From Campylobacter sp. MIT 12-8780 (GTDB lineage: Bacteria > Campylobacterota > Campylobacteria > Campylobacterales > Campylobacteraceae): a stretch of 64,000 nt of DNA. This document shows positions 35,335 through 44,159 of the stretch, piece by piece. A program made the position numbers and the translations under genes. The number at the start of each line of letters is the position of its first letter. The stretch's first letter is position 1. The notes under the pieces were generated by a model, which was not told the DNA's origin, ran no database searches, and saw only the letters and a program-made list of their open reading frames with translations. The stretch is from positions 1-64,000 of the forward strand of contig NZ_QHLL01000010.1 of NCBI RefSeq assembly GCF_006864535.1, written 5' to 3'.

Positions 35335-35755
35335 TTTAAAAGCTCTTTGTGCTGAAGCTAATGTAAGTTTTTATGATAGCGAGCTTGTGCGTGAAAACTC
35401 AAAGCTGATTTATAGGGTATATATCGTCAAAAAAGGCGGTGTGAGCTTAGAAGACTGCCAAAAAGTAAGCGAAATACTCTCGCCCTTACTTGATGCAAAT
35501 GAGCCAAGTAAAGAGGCATACTTCTTTGAAGTTTCAAGCCCGGGACTTGAACGAAAGCTTAGCAAATTAGGGCATTTTGTTTTAAGCGTGGGCGAATTAG
35601 TTCAAATCACTACCAATGAAAAAGAAAAGCTTAAAGGCAAGCTTTTGAGTGTGGAGGGCGAAAATTTAAGCTTTCAAGATTTAGACGATGAAAAGTCTCA
35701 TTTTACCTTGAATTTTAAAGATATAAAAAAAGCCAAAACTTTTGTGGTGTGGTGA
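35321..35755 (+). CDS. rimP: Ribosome maturation factor RimP
   Basis: 30S assembly factor of 144 residues. Motifs are YRVYIVKKGGVSLEDCQKVS and FEVSSPGLERKLSKLGHF, the second being the RimP signature; a C-terminal SH3-like part (GKLLSVEGENLSFQDL) follows. It overlaps rbfA by 14 bases and is the last gene before the mcrBC operon. The 109-base spacer after it carries the T15 promoter of mcrB. Confidence 0.93.
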   Translation: MNENDLKALCAEANVSFYDSELVRENSKLIYRVYIVKKGGVSLEDCQKVSEILSPLLDANEPSKEAYFFEVSSPGLERKLSKLGHFVLSVGELVQITTNEKEKLKGKLLSVEGENLSFQDLDDEKSHFTLNFKDIKKAKTFVVW

Positions 35756-35817
35756 GTTTTGGTTTTTTCCTTTTTTAACTTTTTATCTTATATAAGCTAA
35801 ATTTAAGGCTTGATTTA

Positions 35818-35839
35818 TTTTTTTTTTTTTTTGTAAAAT
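35818..35839 (+). promoter_or_regulatory. T15-run promoter of the mcrBC operon
   Basis: Fifteen T residues (35818-35832) are followed by G and TAAAAT (35834-35839), 26 bases before the mcrB ATG. This fits the Campylobacter sigma70 form (T-rich block then TG and -10). The long run could vary in length and so tune restriction gene expression; this is inference. Confidence 0.5.
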
Positions 35840-35864
35840 TAAAATTATAGATTAAGGAGAGAGC

Positions 35865-37721
35865 ATGAATTTAAACTTCGAACAAAAGCGAGATTTCCTA
35901 CTATGCATAAAAGAATTTGTAGATAGGATTGATAATCGAGTAAATCCAAAAACAACTCAAGGGCTGAAAAAAACTGATTTAATCGAACGATTGGATAAAA
36001 TCTTAGACTCACTTAACTATAAAAGTAATATAGAATTTGGCACCGGAGGAATGAAAGATACTTGTGGTATAAGCTTTGTGCGTAAAGATACTTTAAGAGA
36101 TGATTTAGTTAATTCATCCAAATTTACTCATAAAAAAGGTATTTATATTTATTTTGGTTATATGCATAAGGAGCAAAACAATAAATTTTATATTTGCCTA
36201 GGTAGATCCGATGAAATGAAAGAAACTTGCAAAGCTCTTGAGACTCTTAATCTGGTAGAACTCGATGAATCTATGATTGAATATTTTGATGGGAGATTAG
36301 ATGAGCATAATTTAGATAAAATTCTTAATAAATTTTTAGAAATCGTAAGTCAATACAATAAAATTCCAATAGATGATTTCAAACCTATATCTTGGAACAC
36401 AAAAGGAGAAAGCATGCCAAATCTACAGACAACAAAACCTCCACTTAATCAAATTCTTTATGGACCTCCGGGTACTGGAAAGACTTATACTACCATTGAT
36501 AAAACTCTTGAAATTTTAAAATTTTACAAAGCTATAGATGAAATTCCGGAAGATAGAGAAGATAAAAAAGCAATATTTGATGAGTTTAAACAAATGGGAC
36601 AAATCGAATTTATCACCTTTCATCAAAGTTATTCTTATGAAGAGTTTGTGGAGGGGATAAAACCAGAGGTTGACAAAGAAAACAACAAAATGACCTATGA
36701 AATTAAAAATGGTATTTTTAAAGAAATATGCAAAGAAGCTATGGAACATGATAGTATGGAAGGGCTAGATAAATGCATTGAGCAACTTCAAGAAGAATGC
36801 AACAAAGAAGAAAATATAGAAAAAGGCGTGCATATTCATGACAAATATTTTGTGCGTTATAGATCGGAAAAATCCTTTGGTATTGTGTTTGAGGGGATGG
36901 ATGAAAAGCACAGAAAAAACGGATATTATGCAGGTGTTGACGACCTAAAAAAGATGTATAAAGACGAAAAAGCTAAATGCCCTAATCCATCGTATCTTAA
37001 GCGTATTTTAATGTTTTTTAAAAAGCAATTTAATTTGCCAGACTATCAAGAAGATCAAAAAATAAAGCCATATATACTCATCATCGATGAGATTAATAGG
37101 GGCAATATCTCTAAAATTTTTGGAGAGCTTATTACCTTGATAGAGCCAAGCAAAAGACTTGGCGAAGATGAGGCTTTAGAAGTTAAGCTTCCTTATAGTA
37201 ATGAAAAATTTGGAGTGCCAAATAATCTTTATATCATAGGCACTATGAATACAGCAGATCGAAGTATAGCTTTGCTTGATACGGCTTTGCGTAGGAGATT
37301 TGAATTTGTTGAGATGATGCCACAATGGGATAATGAAAATATAAGCAAGGATTGCGAGGGTGTAAATTTACAAGAGCTTTTAAGGGTTTTAAATGAACGC
37401 ATAGAATTTTTGCTTGATAGAGAGCATGCTATAGGACATGCGTTTTTTATAGGGCTTGATAGCCTTAAGAAATTACAAGATGTATTTAAAAAGAAAATCA
37501 TCCCGCTTTTACAAGAGTATTTTTATGATGATTATGCAAAGATTAATGCTGTTTTAAATGGTAATGATATGATTAAGGAACGCCCTACAAGTGATTTAAA
37601 TTTAGGCTCAAGCTTAAGTGATTTTGTAGATGATGACAAAAAGCTTTATATTATCACCGATTTTAGGGAGTGGGATTTAAAGAAGTTCCAAGATATAATA
37701 AAAAAAATAGCTAAACAATGA
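35865..37721 (+). CDS. mcrB: McrB-like AAA+ GTPase of a type IV restriction system
   Basis: Translocating motor of a modification-dependent restriction enzyme, with McrC as nuclease. The 618-residue protein has an N-terminal domain of about 180 residues that looks like the DUF3578/MrcB N-terminal domain (EFGTGGMKDTCGISFVRKD), presumably for modified DNA recognition. The motor part has Walker A GPPGTGKT (residues 200-207), Walker B LIIDEINRGN (D408/E409), the McrB signature NRGNISKIFGELITLIE, and GTMNTADRSIALLD (residue 461 on) before an arginine-rich LRRRFEF. All key residues are present. The ATG has AAGGAGAG ahead. Its stop overlaps mcrC by four bases. As I recall C. jejuni carries this pair at the same site. 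Confidence 0.92.
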   Translation: MNLNFEQKRDFLLCIKEFVDRIDNRVNPKTTQGLKKTDLIERLDKILDSLNYKSNIEFGTGGMKDTCGISFVRKDTLRDDLVNSSKFTHKKGIYIYFGYMHKEQNNKFYICLGRSDEMKETCKALETLNLVELDESMIEYFDGRLDEHNLDKILNKFLEIVSQYNKIPIDDFKPISWNTKGESMPNLQTTKPPLNQILYGPPGTGKTYTTIDKTLEILKFYKAIDEIPEDREDKKAIFDEFKQMGQIEFITFHQSYSYEEFVEGIKPEVDKENNKMTYEIKNGIFKEICKEAMEHDSMEGLDKCIEQLQEECNKEENIEKGVHIHDKYFVRYRSEKSFGIVFEGMDEKHRKNGYYAGVDDLKKMYKDEKAKCPNPSYLKRILMFFKKQFNLPDYQEDQKIKPYILIIDEINRGNISKIFGELITLIEPSKRLGEDEALEVKLPYSNEKFGVPNNLYIIGTMNTADRSIALLDTALRRRFEFVEMMPQWDNENISKDCEGVNLQELLRVLNERIEFLLDREHAIGHAFFIGLDSLKKLQDVFKKKIIPLLQEYFYDDYAKINAVLNGNDMIKERPTSDLNLGSSLSDFVDDDKKLYIITDFREWDLKKFQDIIKKIAKQ

Positions 37722-39094
37722 AAACAAATAACACCCTAGCTATAACTGAATGGCAAAGGTTTGGGCTTGATGACATTAAGGCTGTTTTGCAAAATTCTGC
37801 CAATACAGATCAAGAAGCTAAGAAAATTTTTAATGAACTTCAAGACTTTGCCAAGCAAAAAGATAGTCATAATTTTATCAATTTTTGTGGCTCAAACAAG
37901 CTTAAAGCAAGAAATTATGTGGGTTTGATCCAAACTCAAAGTGGTTTTTGTCTTGAAATTTTACCTAAGATTTTTAGGAGCGAAAAGAAATTAGAGCAAG
38001 ATTTGGAAAATGAAACTTCAAATTCACAAGATAAAGCCAAGGCTTTAAATTCAGCCAAAAAAGCCCAAGATTTACTTCTTGATATGCTAAAAACCCTTAA
38101 AGATTCACCTTTTAAGCAAAGCAATATCGCGACTTTAAAAGCTAAAAAGCTTCCTTTGCTTGAAATTTTTGTGTCCTTGTTTTTAGATGAACTTGAAAAG
38201 CTTGTCAAACAAGGTATAAAGAGTGATTATATAGCTTATAAACAAAACCGCACTTTTTTAAGGGGTAAATTACTTTTTAATGAAAATCTTAAGTACAATT
38301 TCGCCCACAAGGAACGCTTTTACACCTTTGCTGATGAGTATAGCCAAAATCTGCCTCAAAACCGCCTTATAGTTGCTGCACTTTTAAAGCTTCAAAAGCT
38401 TAAATTTAGCTCTAAAATAAGCACAAGACTTTTGCAATTTCGCTTTATTTTTGATGATATAGCTCAAAGCACAAATTATAAGGCTGATTTTGCAAAATGC
38501 GTAAATTCAAGGCATTTTAAGGCTTATGAACAAATTTTACCTTGGTGCAAACTCTTTTTAGAAAAACTCACTCCAAGCCCTTATAGTGGAAGTTCAAAGG
38601 CTAGCGCTTTGCTTTTTGATATGAATAAACTTTTTGAAAGCTTTGTTGCCTTTCATCTTAAAAAGCATTGTTCTTTAAATGCTAAAGATCATGCCATAAA
38701 AACCCAAGATAGTTCAAAATATTTGCTTGAAAGAGATGCACAAAGCGAGCAAGAGCAAAAAAATAAATTTAAAATTAAACCAGATATAGTGATTTGCAAA
38801 AAAGATGAAAATGAAAAACCCATTGCCATACTTGATACAAAATGGAAAATTCTTGAAAAAGAGGAGGAGATAAATCAAGGCGATTTATACCAAATTTTTG
38901 CTTATCTTTGTAAATATGAAAACCAAAAAGGTGTTTTAATTTATCCTAAAATTAGTGGGGAAATTATAGAAAAATTACACGAGCACAAGTATCAATATCG
39001 AGCTTTTAAAGACACAAATATACAAAAAGAACTTAAAATTTATTTTTTTGATTTGGAAGGTGAAATTTCAGGTATTAAAAACTTATTTGAATAA
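37718..39094 (+). CDS. mcrC: McrC-like PD-(D/E)xK nuclease of the type IV restriction system
   Basis: Endonuclease partner of the McrB ring, 458 residues. The N-terminal part is the DUF2357/McrC region with NYVGLIQTQSGFCLEILPK. The nuclease core is in the C-terminal half: DMNKLFESFVAFHLKKH, then PDIVI (P355, D356) and ILDTKWK (D373, K375), the PD-(D/E)xK catalytic set. The motif is intact, so the system is probably active. Translation should be coupled to mcrB by the ATGA overlap. No DNA methylase gene is beside it, as expected for a type IV system that cuts foreign modified DNA. Confidence 0.9.
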   Translation: MKTNNTLAITEWQRFGLDDIKAVLQNSANTDQEAKKIFNELQDFAKQKDSHNFINFCGSNKLKARNYVGLIQTQSGFCLEILPKIFRSEKKLEQDLENETSNSQDKAKALNSAKKAQDLLLDMLKTLKDSPFKQSNIATLKAKKLPLLEIFVSLFLDELEKLVKQGIKSDYIAYKQNRTFLRGKLLFNENLKYNFAHKERFYTFADEYSQNLPQNRLIVAALLKLQKLKFSSKISTRLLQFRFIFDDIAQSTNYKADFAKCVNSRHFKAYEQILPWCKLFLEKLTPSPYSGSSKASALLFDMNKLFESFVAFHLKKHCSLNAKDHAIKTQDSSKYLLERDAQSEQEQKNKFKIKPDIVICKKDENEKPIAILDTKWKILEKEEEINQGDLYQIFAYLCKYENQKGVLIYPKISGEIIEKLHEHKYQYRAFKDTNIQKELKIYFFDLEGEISGIKNLFE

Positions 39095-39127
39095 TTTAAA
39101 ATACTTATAAAAACATTTTTCATCTTT

Positions 39128-39136
39128 TGCTATACT
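39128..39136 (+). promoter_or_regulatory. Extended -10 promoter for ribD
   Basis: TGCTATACT (39128-39136) matches the extended -10 pattern, about 25 bases before the ribD ATG and clear of mcrC. Confidence 0.65.
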
Positions 39137-39161
39137 TTCACAAAAATTTAAAGAAGCAAAG

Positions 39162-40154
39162 ATGACAAAAGAATTTTATATGAAACTAGCCTTAAATGAG
39201 GCTTGGAACTTTCAGTTTTTAACCTATCCTAATCCAGCTGTGGGCTGCGTGATTTTAGATAAAAATGGCAAGCTTTTAAGCATAAGAGCTCATGAACAAG
39301 CAGGACAAGCTCATGCTGAGTTAAACGCCATAAAAACAGCCTTAAAAGAGCTTGATCCAGCCTTGCAAATCCCTGATGAAGCCAATGCTGCTCATGAATT
39401 TATACTTAAAAATCATCATTTTTTACTCAAAGACGCTAGTGCTTTTGTTACTCTTGAGCCTTGCACTCATAAGGGCAAAACCCCAGCTTGTGCTAGACTT
39501 TTTAGCGAGCTTAAGTTTAAAAAAGTTTTTATAAGCGTAAAAGATACGCACAAGCTAGCAAGTGGTGGGGCTGAGTTTTTAAGGCAACATGGCATTGAAG
39601 TTGAGCTTGGGCTTTGTGAAAAAGAAGGGCTTGATCTACTTAAACCCTTTTTAAAATGGCAAAAAAATGAGCCTTTTAAGCTTTTTAAACTCGCTTTAAG
39701 CCTTAATGGCTCGCCTTTTGGTAAGTTTGTCAGCAATGAATTAAGCAGAAGCTATGCTCATAAAATCCGTTCAAAGCTTGATTTACTCGTAGTTGGCGGA
39801 GAGACTTTAAGAAAGGATCGCCCAGTTTTAGATGCAAGATTAGCTGGCAAGGAAGCTAAGGCTCCAAATTTGTGCATCTTAAGTCATCAAGAACTTGCTA
39901 GCTTTGATGAGAAAATCCCAGCTCTTAAGGTGCCAAACCGCCAGATTTTCACTCAAATTCCAAAAGAAGCAAAATTTATGATGTTTGAAGGTGGGGCAGA
40001 GTTTTTAAAAAGCTTTGCTAAGGATATGGATATGTTTTTGATCTTTTCAAACTCAAAATTTACCGCACAAGCAAATGCGAGTTTAAATTTAGAACTCAAA
40101 CCTTTATATAAGGGCTTTTTAGGAGATGATACTTATGGCATTTATGAGCTTTGA
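39162..40154 (+). CDS. ribD: Riboflavin biosynthesis bifunctional deaminase/reductase
   Basis: Carries out the second and third steps of riboflavin synthesis: deamination of the pyrimidine, then reduction of the ribosyl side chain. The 330-residue protein has a cytidine-deaminase domain with the zinc motif AHAELNAIK and LEPCTHKGKTPACARL, and a reductase domain starting at about residue 170 (FKLFKLALSLNGSPFGKF, then HKIRSKLDLLVVGGETLRKDRP). The C-terminal end is shorter than in E. coli. Its 3' end overlaps the small membrane protein gene. Confidence 0.95.
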   Translation: MTKEFYMKLALNEAWNFQFLTYPNPAVGCVILDKNGKLLSIRAHEQAGQAHAELNAIKTALKELDPALQIPDEANAAHEFILKNHHFLLKDASAFVTLEPCTHKGKTPACARLFSELKFKKVFISVKDTHKLASGGAEFLRQHGIEVELGLCEKEGLDLLKPFLKWQKNEPFKLFKLALSLNGSPFGKFVSNELSRSYAHKIRSKLDLLVVGGETLRKDRPVLDARLAGKEAKAPNLCILSHQELASFDEKIPALKVPNRQIFTQIPKEAKFMMFEGGAEFLKSFAKDMDMFLIFSNSKFTAQANASLNLELKPLYKGFLGDDTYGIYEL

Positions 40155-40617
40155 GCCTTTTTTTGTGGCACAAAATGAGCTGATTTTTTTTCATATTAAA
40201 GAATTGCAGAAAAAAAAGACGAGTAAATACTGCCTTTATAAACTCAAAGATGAACGCGATGAGCTTGAATATATAGGCGTTTTAGATGAGCTTTTTAAGC
40301 AAAATGATGAACTTATACTTGCAAAAAGAAGGAATAAAATCATCTTATTTAAAAATTTCACTCAAAACACGGACAATTTCAAAGAAGCAAATTTGAGATC
40401 TTTGCTTTTTTTGATCTTATGCTTTGTGGCAAGTGCTGTTTTTTTGGTATTTTGCTTTATGAATGACTTTCAAATGATAGATATTGGTTTTTTTGTAATA
40501 TTTAGTCTTGCTTTTATACTAAGTTTAAATAATTTTTTAAAAATTATAAAACAAATTTCCATGCTTAAAATGACAAAAAAGGAAGAAATTCAAAATTTTA
40601 TCGATAATAGTTCTTGA
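40135..40617 (+). CDS. Small membrane protein of unknown function
   Basis: A 160-residue protein with two clear membrane segments in its second half (about residues 88-108 and 112-135) and a charged first half. No domain was recognised. The best start is the ATG at 40135, nine bases after AGGAG; the ATG at 40126 lies too close to that site. It overlaps the end of ribD. As I recall, C. jejuni has a similar membrane gene after ribD. A strong hairpin terminator follows. Confidence 0.7.
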   Translation: MAFMSFEPFFVAQNELIFFHIKELQKKKTSKYCLYKLKDERDELEYIGVLDELFKQNDELILAKRRNKIILFKNFTQNTDNFKEANLRSLLFLILCFVASAVFLVFCFMNDFQMIDIGFFVIFSLAFILSLNNFLKIIKQISMLKMTKKEEIQNFIDNSS

Positions 40618-40625
40618 AAATAGCT

Positions 40626-40655
40626 AAAAGCCCTTGCAAAAACAAGGACTTTTTT
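40626..40655 (+). terminator. Rho-independent terminator after ribD operon
   Basis: AAAAGCCCTTG (40626-40636) pairs with CAAGGACTTTT (40643-40653) with one mismatch, loop CAAAAA, followed by a T run. Because the stem has A and T arms it can also stop the leftward yagU transcript. Confidence 0.8.
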
Positions 40656-40666
40656 AAAAAAGTATT

Positions 40667-41200
40667 TTAGCTTGCATCAGCTGTTTTTGTGATACGATTT
40701 CTTATATCGCGACGCACTATTTCTATACCCCAAAGCCACACTATATGCCCAAAAAGCTCTGATAAATGCTCATCAAGAGGAATTTGACTGAGTGGTGGCA
40801 CTTCAGCAATCAAAGGCATAACGATAACATGAGCAAAAAGATATACAAAAAAGCCAAAAACAGCACCCTGCCACATCTTAATGCGAGGATATACCTCAGC
40901 AAGCATACAATATGCCACACCAAAAACTACCGAAAAGCCAATATGCACGATAAAAATGCTTAAAGGTAGCTCAACACCCGAAAACATATATGTCCAATCA
41001 CTTGGCAAGCCAAGCTGCTCTAAGAAAATTTTTGGCGGAGTTGTTCGCTCAAGAGCATCAACAGGCCAAGGCACACTTGGATCTCTTGGAGGAAAAGGCA
41101 CTTCCCAACCCCACTTGACAATACCGCCAAAAACACCTGCTAAAATTCCTATAAAAAAGGCAAGAGTAAGACGTCTTTGGCTAGGATTTGTAACCATCAT
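40667..41200 (-). CDS. yagU: YagU family inner membrane protein (DUF1440)
   Basis: A 177-residue polytopic protein with about four membrane segments and the YagU pattern (IGILAGVFGGIVKWGWEVPFPPRDP, with the motif GWE-PPRxP). In E. coli YagU contributes to acid resistance, but no molecular mechanism is firmly known. I chose the ATG at 41200 (MMVTNPSQRR), which sits at proper distance from AAGGAA; three other in-frame ATGs lie just upstream. It stands alone between a terminator and a TATAAT box. Family assignment is from pattern memory and is moderate to good. Confidence 0.8.
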   Translation of the reverse strand: MMVTNPSQRRLTLAFFIGILAGVFGGIVKWGWEVPFPPRDPSVPWPVDALERTTPPKIFLEQLGLPSDWTYMFSGVELPLSIFIVHIGFSVVFGVAYCMLAEVYPRIKMWQGAVFGFFVYLFAHVIVMPLIAEVPPLSQIPLDEHLSELFGHIVWLWGIEIVRRDIRNRITKTADAS

Positions 41201-41244
41201 TTTCATTCCTTTTTGATAAAAATATGCAAAAATTTGCAAAACTG

Positions 41245-41250
41245 ATTATA
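41245..41250 (-). promoter_or_regulatory. -10 box for yagU
   Basis: Minus strand TATAAT (41250-41245), about 45 bases before the chosen yagU start. Confidence 0.45.
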
Positions 41251-41362
41251 GGATTTTATATTAAATTTATTTTTAATATAAAATTAAAATTTTGCTTTTT
41301 TTTAAACTCTATCAAAAATTATAATTAGATACCATATCTTACAGGCTTCAAAAAAATAATTT

Positions 41363-42163
41363 TTATTTTTCTTTTGGCTTGAAATGTTCTATTTTCTTGC
41401 TCGAAATGATATTTAAAATTTCAACCACCAAAGAAAAGATCATCGCTACATAAATATAAGCTTTATCGATATGCAAATCCACGCTTTCAGCCACTAAAAC
41501 CACACCAACCATAATTAAAAAAGCCAGAGCAAGAATTTTTATACTTGGATAAGTTTCGACAAAATCAGCTATAGGCTTACTTGCAAAAAGCATAACAGCT
41601 ACAGCGATGATGATAGCTATAACCATAATTTGCAAGTTATTTGCTATACCTACAGCTGTAATGACGCTATCAAGAGAAAAAACTATATCAAGAAGTATGA
41701 TTTGAGCGATAATGATCCAAAATTTTGAACTTGTGCTTGTGTGATGTGCTTCGCCATGGTGCATTTTAAGCTGTTCGACTATCTCAAGCATAGGTTTGAT
41801 GATTAAAAAAAGCCCACCAAAAAAGAGCACTAAATCTCTGCCTGAAATTTCACTTGGCATAAGCTCAAGAGTGCTTTTAAGCGTAGCATTATCCTCTATA
41901 ATCATTGGCAAATATACATTAAACAAAGGTGCGGTAAGCTTCATAATCCAAAACAAAGAAAAAAGCAAGCCTATACGTGCAAGCATGGCTAGCATTAGCC
42001 CAAGATATCTTGTTTTGTCGCGTTGATGAGGGGGAAGTTTATTGACTAAGATGGCTAAAAGTATGATATTATCGATTCCTAAAACGATTTCTAAAGCGGC
42101 TAAAGTTGCCAAAGTCAGCCAAGAATCAAGGCTAAAAATCCACTCTAAACTTTCTATCATCAC
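41363..42163 (-). CDS. TerC-family integral membrane protein
   Basis: Membrane protein of 266 residues with seven or so hydrophobic segments. The TerC hallmarks are LEIVLGIDNIILLAILVNKL near the N-terminus and LLDIVFSLDSVITAVGIANN in the middle, each with a conserved Asp inside the membrane. TerC/Alx proteins move or handle metals, including manganese in the E. coli Alx case, and TerC is named from tellurite resistance; there is no ter operon here. It has its own TATAAT box and is followed leftward by yagU, from which it is separated by 160 bases. Confidence 0.9.
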   Translation of the reverse strand: MMIESLEWIFSLDSWLTLATLAALEIVLGIDNIILLAILVNKLPPHQRDKTRYLGLMLAMLARIGLLFSLFWIMKLTAPLFNVYLPMIIEDNATLKSTLELMPSEISGRDLVLFFGGLFLIIKPMLEIVEQLKMHHGEAHHTSTSSKFWIIIAQIILLDIVFSLDSVITAVGIANNLQIMVIAIIIAVAVMLFASKPIADFVETYPSIKILALAFLIMVGVVLVAESVDLHIDKAYIYVAMIFSLVVEILNIISSKKIEHFKPKEK

Positions 42164-42190
42164 TTGCTCCTATTTACTATCAAAAGCACA

Positions 42191-42196
42191 ATTATA
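42191..42196 (-). promoter_or_regulatory. -10 box for the TerC gene
   Basis: Minus strand TATAAT (42196-42191), in the 44-base spacer between purN and the TerC gene. Confidence 0.45.
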
Positions 42197-42207
42197 AGCT
42201 TTTTTAC

Positions 42208-42780
42208 TTAATTTTTACTAAAGATTTTTATCACACTTTGGGGTAAAATTTCATGTTCTAGGGCGTGAATTTTTGCCTCAAACTCCTCTAAGCTCAAACC
42301 TTCTTTTTGAAAGGCTTCTTGAGCGATGATTTGTCCGCCATCAAGCTCTTCATTTACCCAATGCACGCTTACTCCGCCTAGCTTCATATCGCTATAAAAG
42401 CTTTCTTTGATCGCATTTGCTCCCTTAAAAAGTGGCAGTATAGAAGGGTGTAAATTTATAGCTTTGATATTTTGAGTAAAAACAGGGCTTAGTATCCTCA
42501 TAAAACCAGCAAGCACCACTAAATCCGCCCCACTTTTTTGAATTTCACTTACTAAAGCTTGATCAAATTCTTCCCTACTTTTAAACTTTGTGTGCTCTAT
42601 GATAAGAGTATCAAGATTGTATTTCTTAGCTCTTTGTATGCCAAAGGCATTGGCTTTATTACACAGACACAATACCACTTCAAATTCATTTTCGTCAAAC
42701 TTTTTTTTATGCAATTTTTCAAGTAAATTTTCTAAATTTGAGCCATTTCCAGAAAATAAAATCGCCAGTTTTACAAGCAT
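42208..42780 (-). CDS. purN: Phosphoribosylglycinamide formyltransferase
   Basis: Transfers the formyl group of 10-formyl-THF to GAR in purine synthesis. The 190-residue protein has ILFSGNGSNLENLLE at its N-terminus, AGFMRILSPVF, the catalytic INLHPSILPLFKGANAI with Asn and His, and VSVHWVNEELDGGQIIAQE with the catalytic Asp. The active site is complete. The ATG has AAGGAC ahead and lies inside the end of the nnr gene, overlapping by ten bases. Confidence 0.96.
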   Translation of the reverse strand: MLVKLAILFSGNGSNLENLLEKLHKKKFDENEFEVVLCLCNKANAFGIQRAKKYNLDTLIIEHTKFKSREEFDQALVSEIQKSGADLVVLAGFMRILSPVFTQNIKAINLHPSILPLFKGANAIKESFYSDMKLGGVSVHWVNEELDGGQIIAQEAFQKEGLSLEEFEAKIHALEHEILPQSVIKIFSKN

Positions 42781-44159
42781 GAAAGTCCTTTTATGAGTTT
42801 TAGGGCATCAAAGCTATTTGCATTTGCCTTGTATTTTTTAGCCACTATTGCGTGAGCTAGGCTTGCTTGCATAGCAGCATCAAAGGCTGAAAAATCATTT
42901 GCAAGCAAGGCAAGTATCATACCACTTAAAGCGTCCCCACTGCCACCCTTAGCCAAGGCACTTGTGCCAAGATTAACAACGCAAAGCCTTTCTTTTTGTG
43001 CGATGATAGGATTTGCACCTTTTAAGAGCAAGACGCATTTAAATTTAAAAGCAAATTTTCTTGCAAAAGCAAAACGATTGGCTTGAATTTCTTCTACGCT
43101 CACTTCTTCATTAAAAGCCATTTTTAAAAGCCTTGAAAACTCCTTTGGGTGTGGGGTTAAAACCACATTTTCCCTCTCTAAAAAAGGCAGAATTTTTTCA
43201 CTTAAAAAGCAGTTTGCATCAAGCACAAGGGGGATATTTTTTAAATGCGGCTCATCAAGCACGCTAAGATCATCTAGTCCCATGCCAATAGCAGCTGCAT
43301 TTGCACTTTCTTCAAGCCTTTCTTTACACATGATAAGAGGCGAAAAAGCCTTTTTTCCCACCAAAGAAACAAGTCCTAAGCCAAAATTTAAAGCAGATAA
43401 CGCACAAAGTGAGCCAGCACTTGCACTCCCACATACAAAGCCATGTCCAAAAGAGCCTTTATTTGTATTTTTAGCCCTTGCAATAAGCCTTAAATCCTTT
43501 TTTTCAAGCAAAAAGCTCTTTGCCTTTTCAAAACTAAGGTATTTTTCATTGCAAAGTCCTAAATTTGCCGTTTTTATCTTACCCACAAAGTCCTTTGCAA
43601 AGTCTTCAAGCATAAGTTCTTTTATACAGCCCATACTTACGCTTATATGAGCTTTAAAACCAGCTTTTTCTTGTGCGTAAGAAGCCAAGCCACTTGGCAT
43701 ATCACACGCCACTTTTAAGGCTCTGCTTTGATTTGCTTTTTCAAGTACAGCCTTAGTATTTGTATCTAAGAGCCCCTTAAAACCGCTTCCAAACACACAA
43801 TCAACTATACAATCAAAGCTTGCAAAAACAGGCTCTTTTTCAAGAAAGCTTAAGCCTAAATTTAAAGCGATTTGCTCTTGCTTGATAAATAAAGCACTTT
43901 TTTTAGCTCTTTTATCAAGCACATATAAAAAGGTATTTTTTAAGGTTCGTGCTGCTACAAGCCCGTCAGCTGCGTTATTGCCAGAGCCAAGTAAAAAAAG
44001 TATTCTTGGGTGTTTTTTCTTTTTGTATTTTTTTTTAAGCTCTTTTTTGATGATTAAGGCGAGGTTTTTGCCTGCATTTTCCATTAAGATAAGCTCATCA
44101 AGTCCTAAATTTATGGCATTTAAATCATGCTCTTTAGCACTAAAACAAAGCGTTTTCAT
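42771..44159 (-). CDS. nnr: Bifunctional NAD(P)H-hydrate repair enzyme (epimerase and dehydratase)
   Basis: Repairs hydrated NADH and NADPH. The N-terminal YjeF domain (epimerase) shows LGSGNNAADGLVAARTL and DCVFGSGFKGLLD. The C-terminal ribokinase-like domain (ADP/ATP-dependent dehydratase) shows NKGSFGHGFVCGSASA, VLTPHPKEFSRLL, LLKGANPII, and the active-site loop GGSGDALSGMILALLA. At 462 residues both domains are present and look intact. It overlaps rmuC by 20 bases on one side and purN by ten on the other, so purN-nnr-rmuC form one leftward unit. Confidence 0.94.
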   Translation of the reverse strand: MKTLCFSAKEHDLNAINLGLDELILMENAGKNLALIIKKELKKKYKKKKHPRILFLLGSGNNAADGLVAARTLKNTFLYVLDKRAKKSALFIKQEQIALNLGLSFLEKEPVFASFDCIVDCVFGSGFKGLLDTNTKAVLEKANQSRALKVACDMPSGLASYAQEKAGFKAHISVSMGCIKELMLEDFAKDFVGKIKTANLGLCNEKYLSFEKAKSFLLEKKDLRLIARAKNTNKGSFGHGFVCGSASAGSLCALSALNFGLGLVSLVGKKAFSPLIMCKERLEESANAAAIGMGLDDLSVLDEPHLKNIPLVLDANCFLSEKILPFLERENVVLTPHPKEFSRLLKMAFNEEVSVEEIQANRFAFARKFAFKFKCVLLLKGANPIIAQKERLCVVNLGTSALAKGGSGDALSGMILALLANDFSAFDAAMQASLAHAIVAKKYKANANSFDALKLIKGLSCL

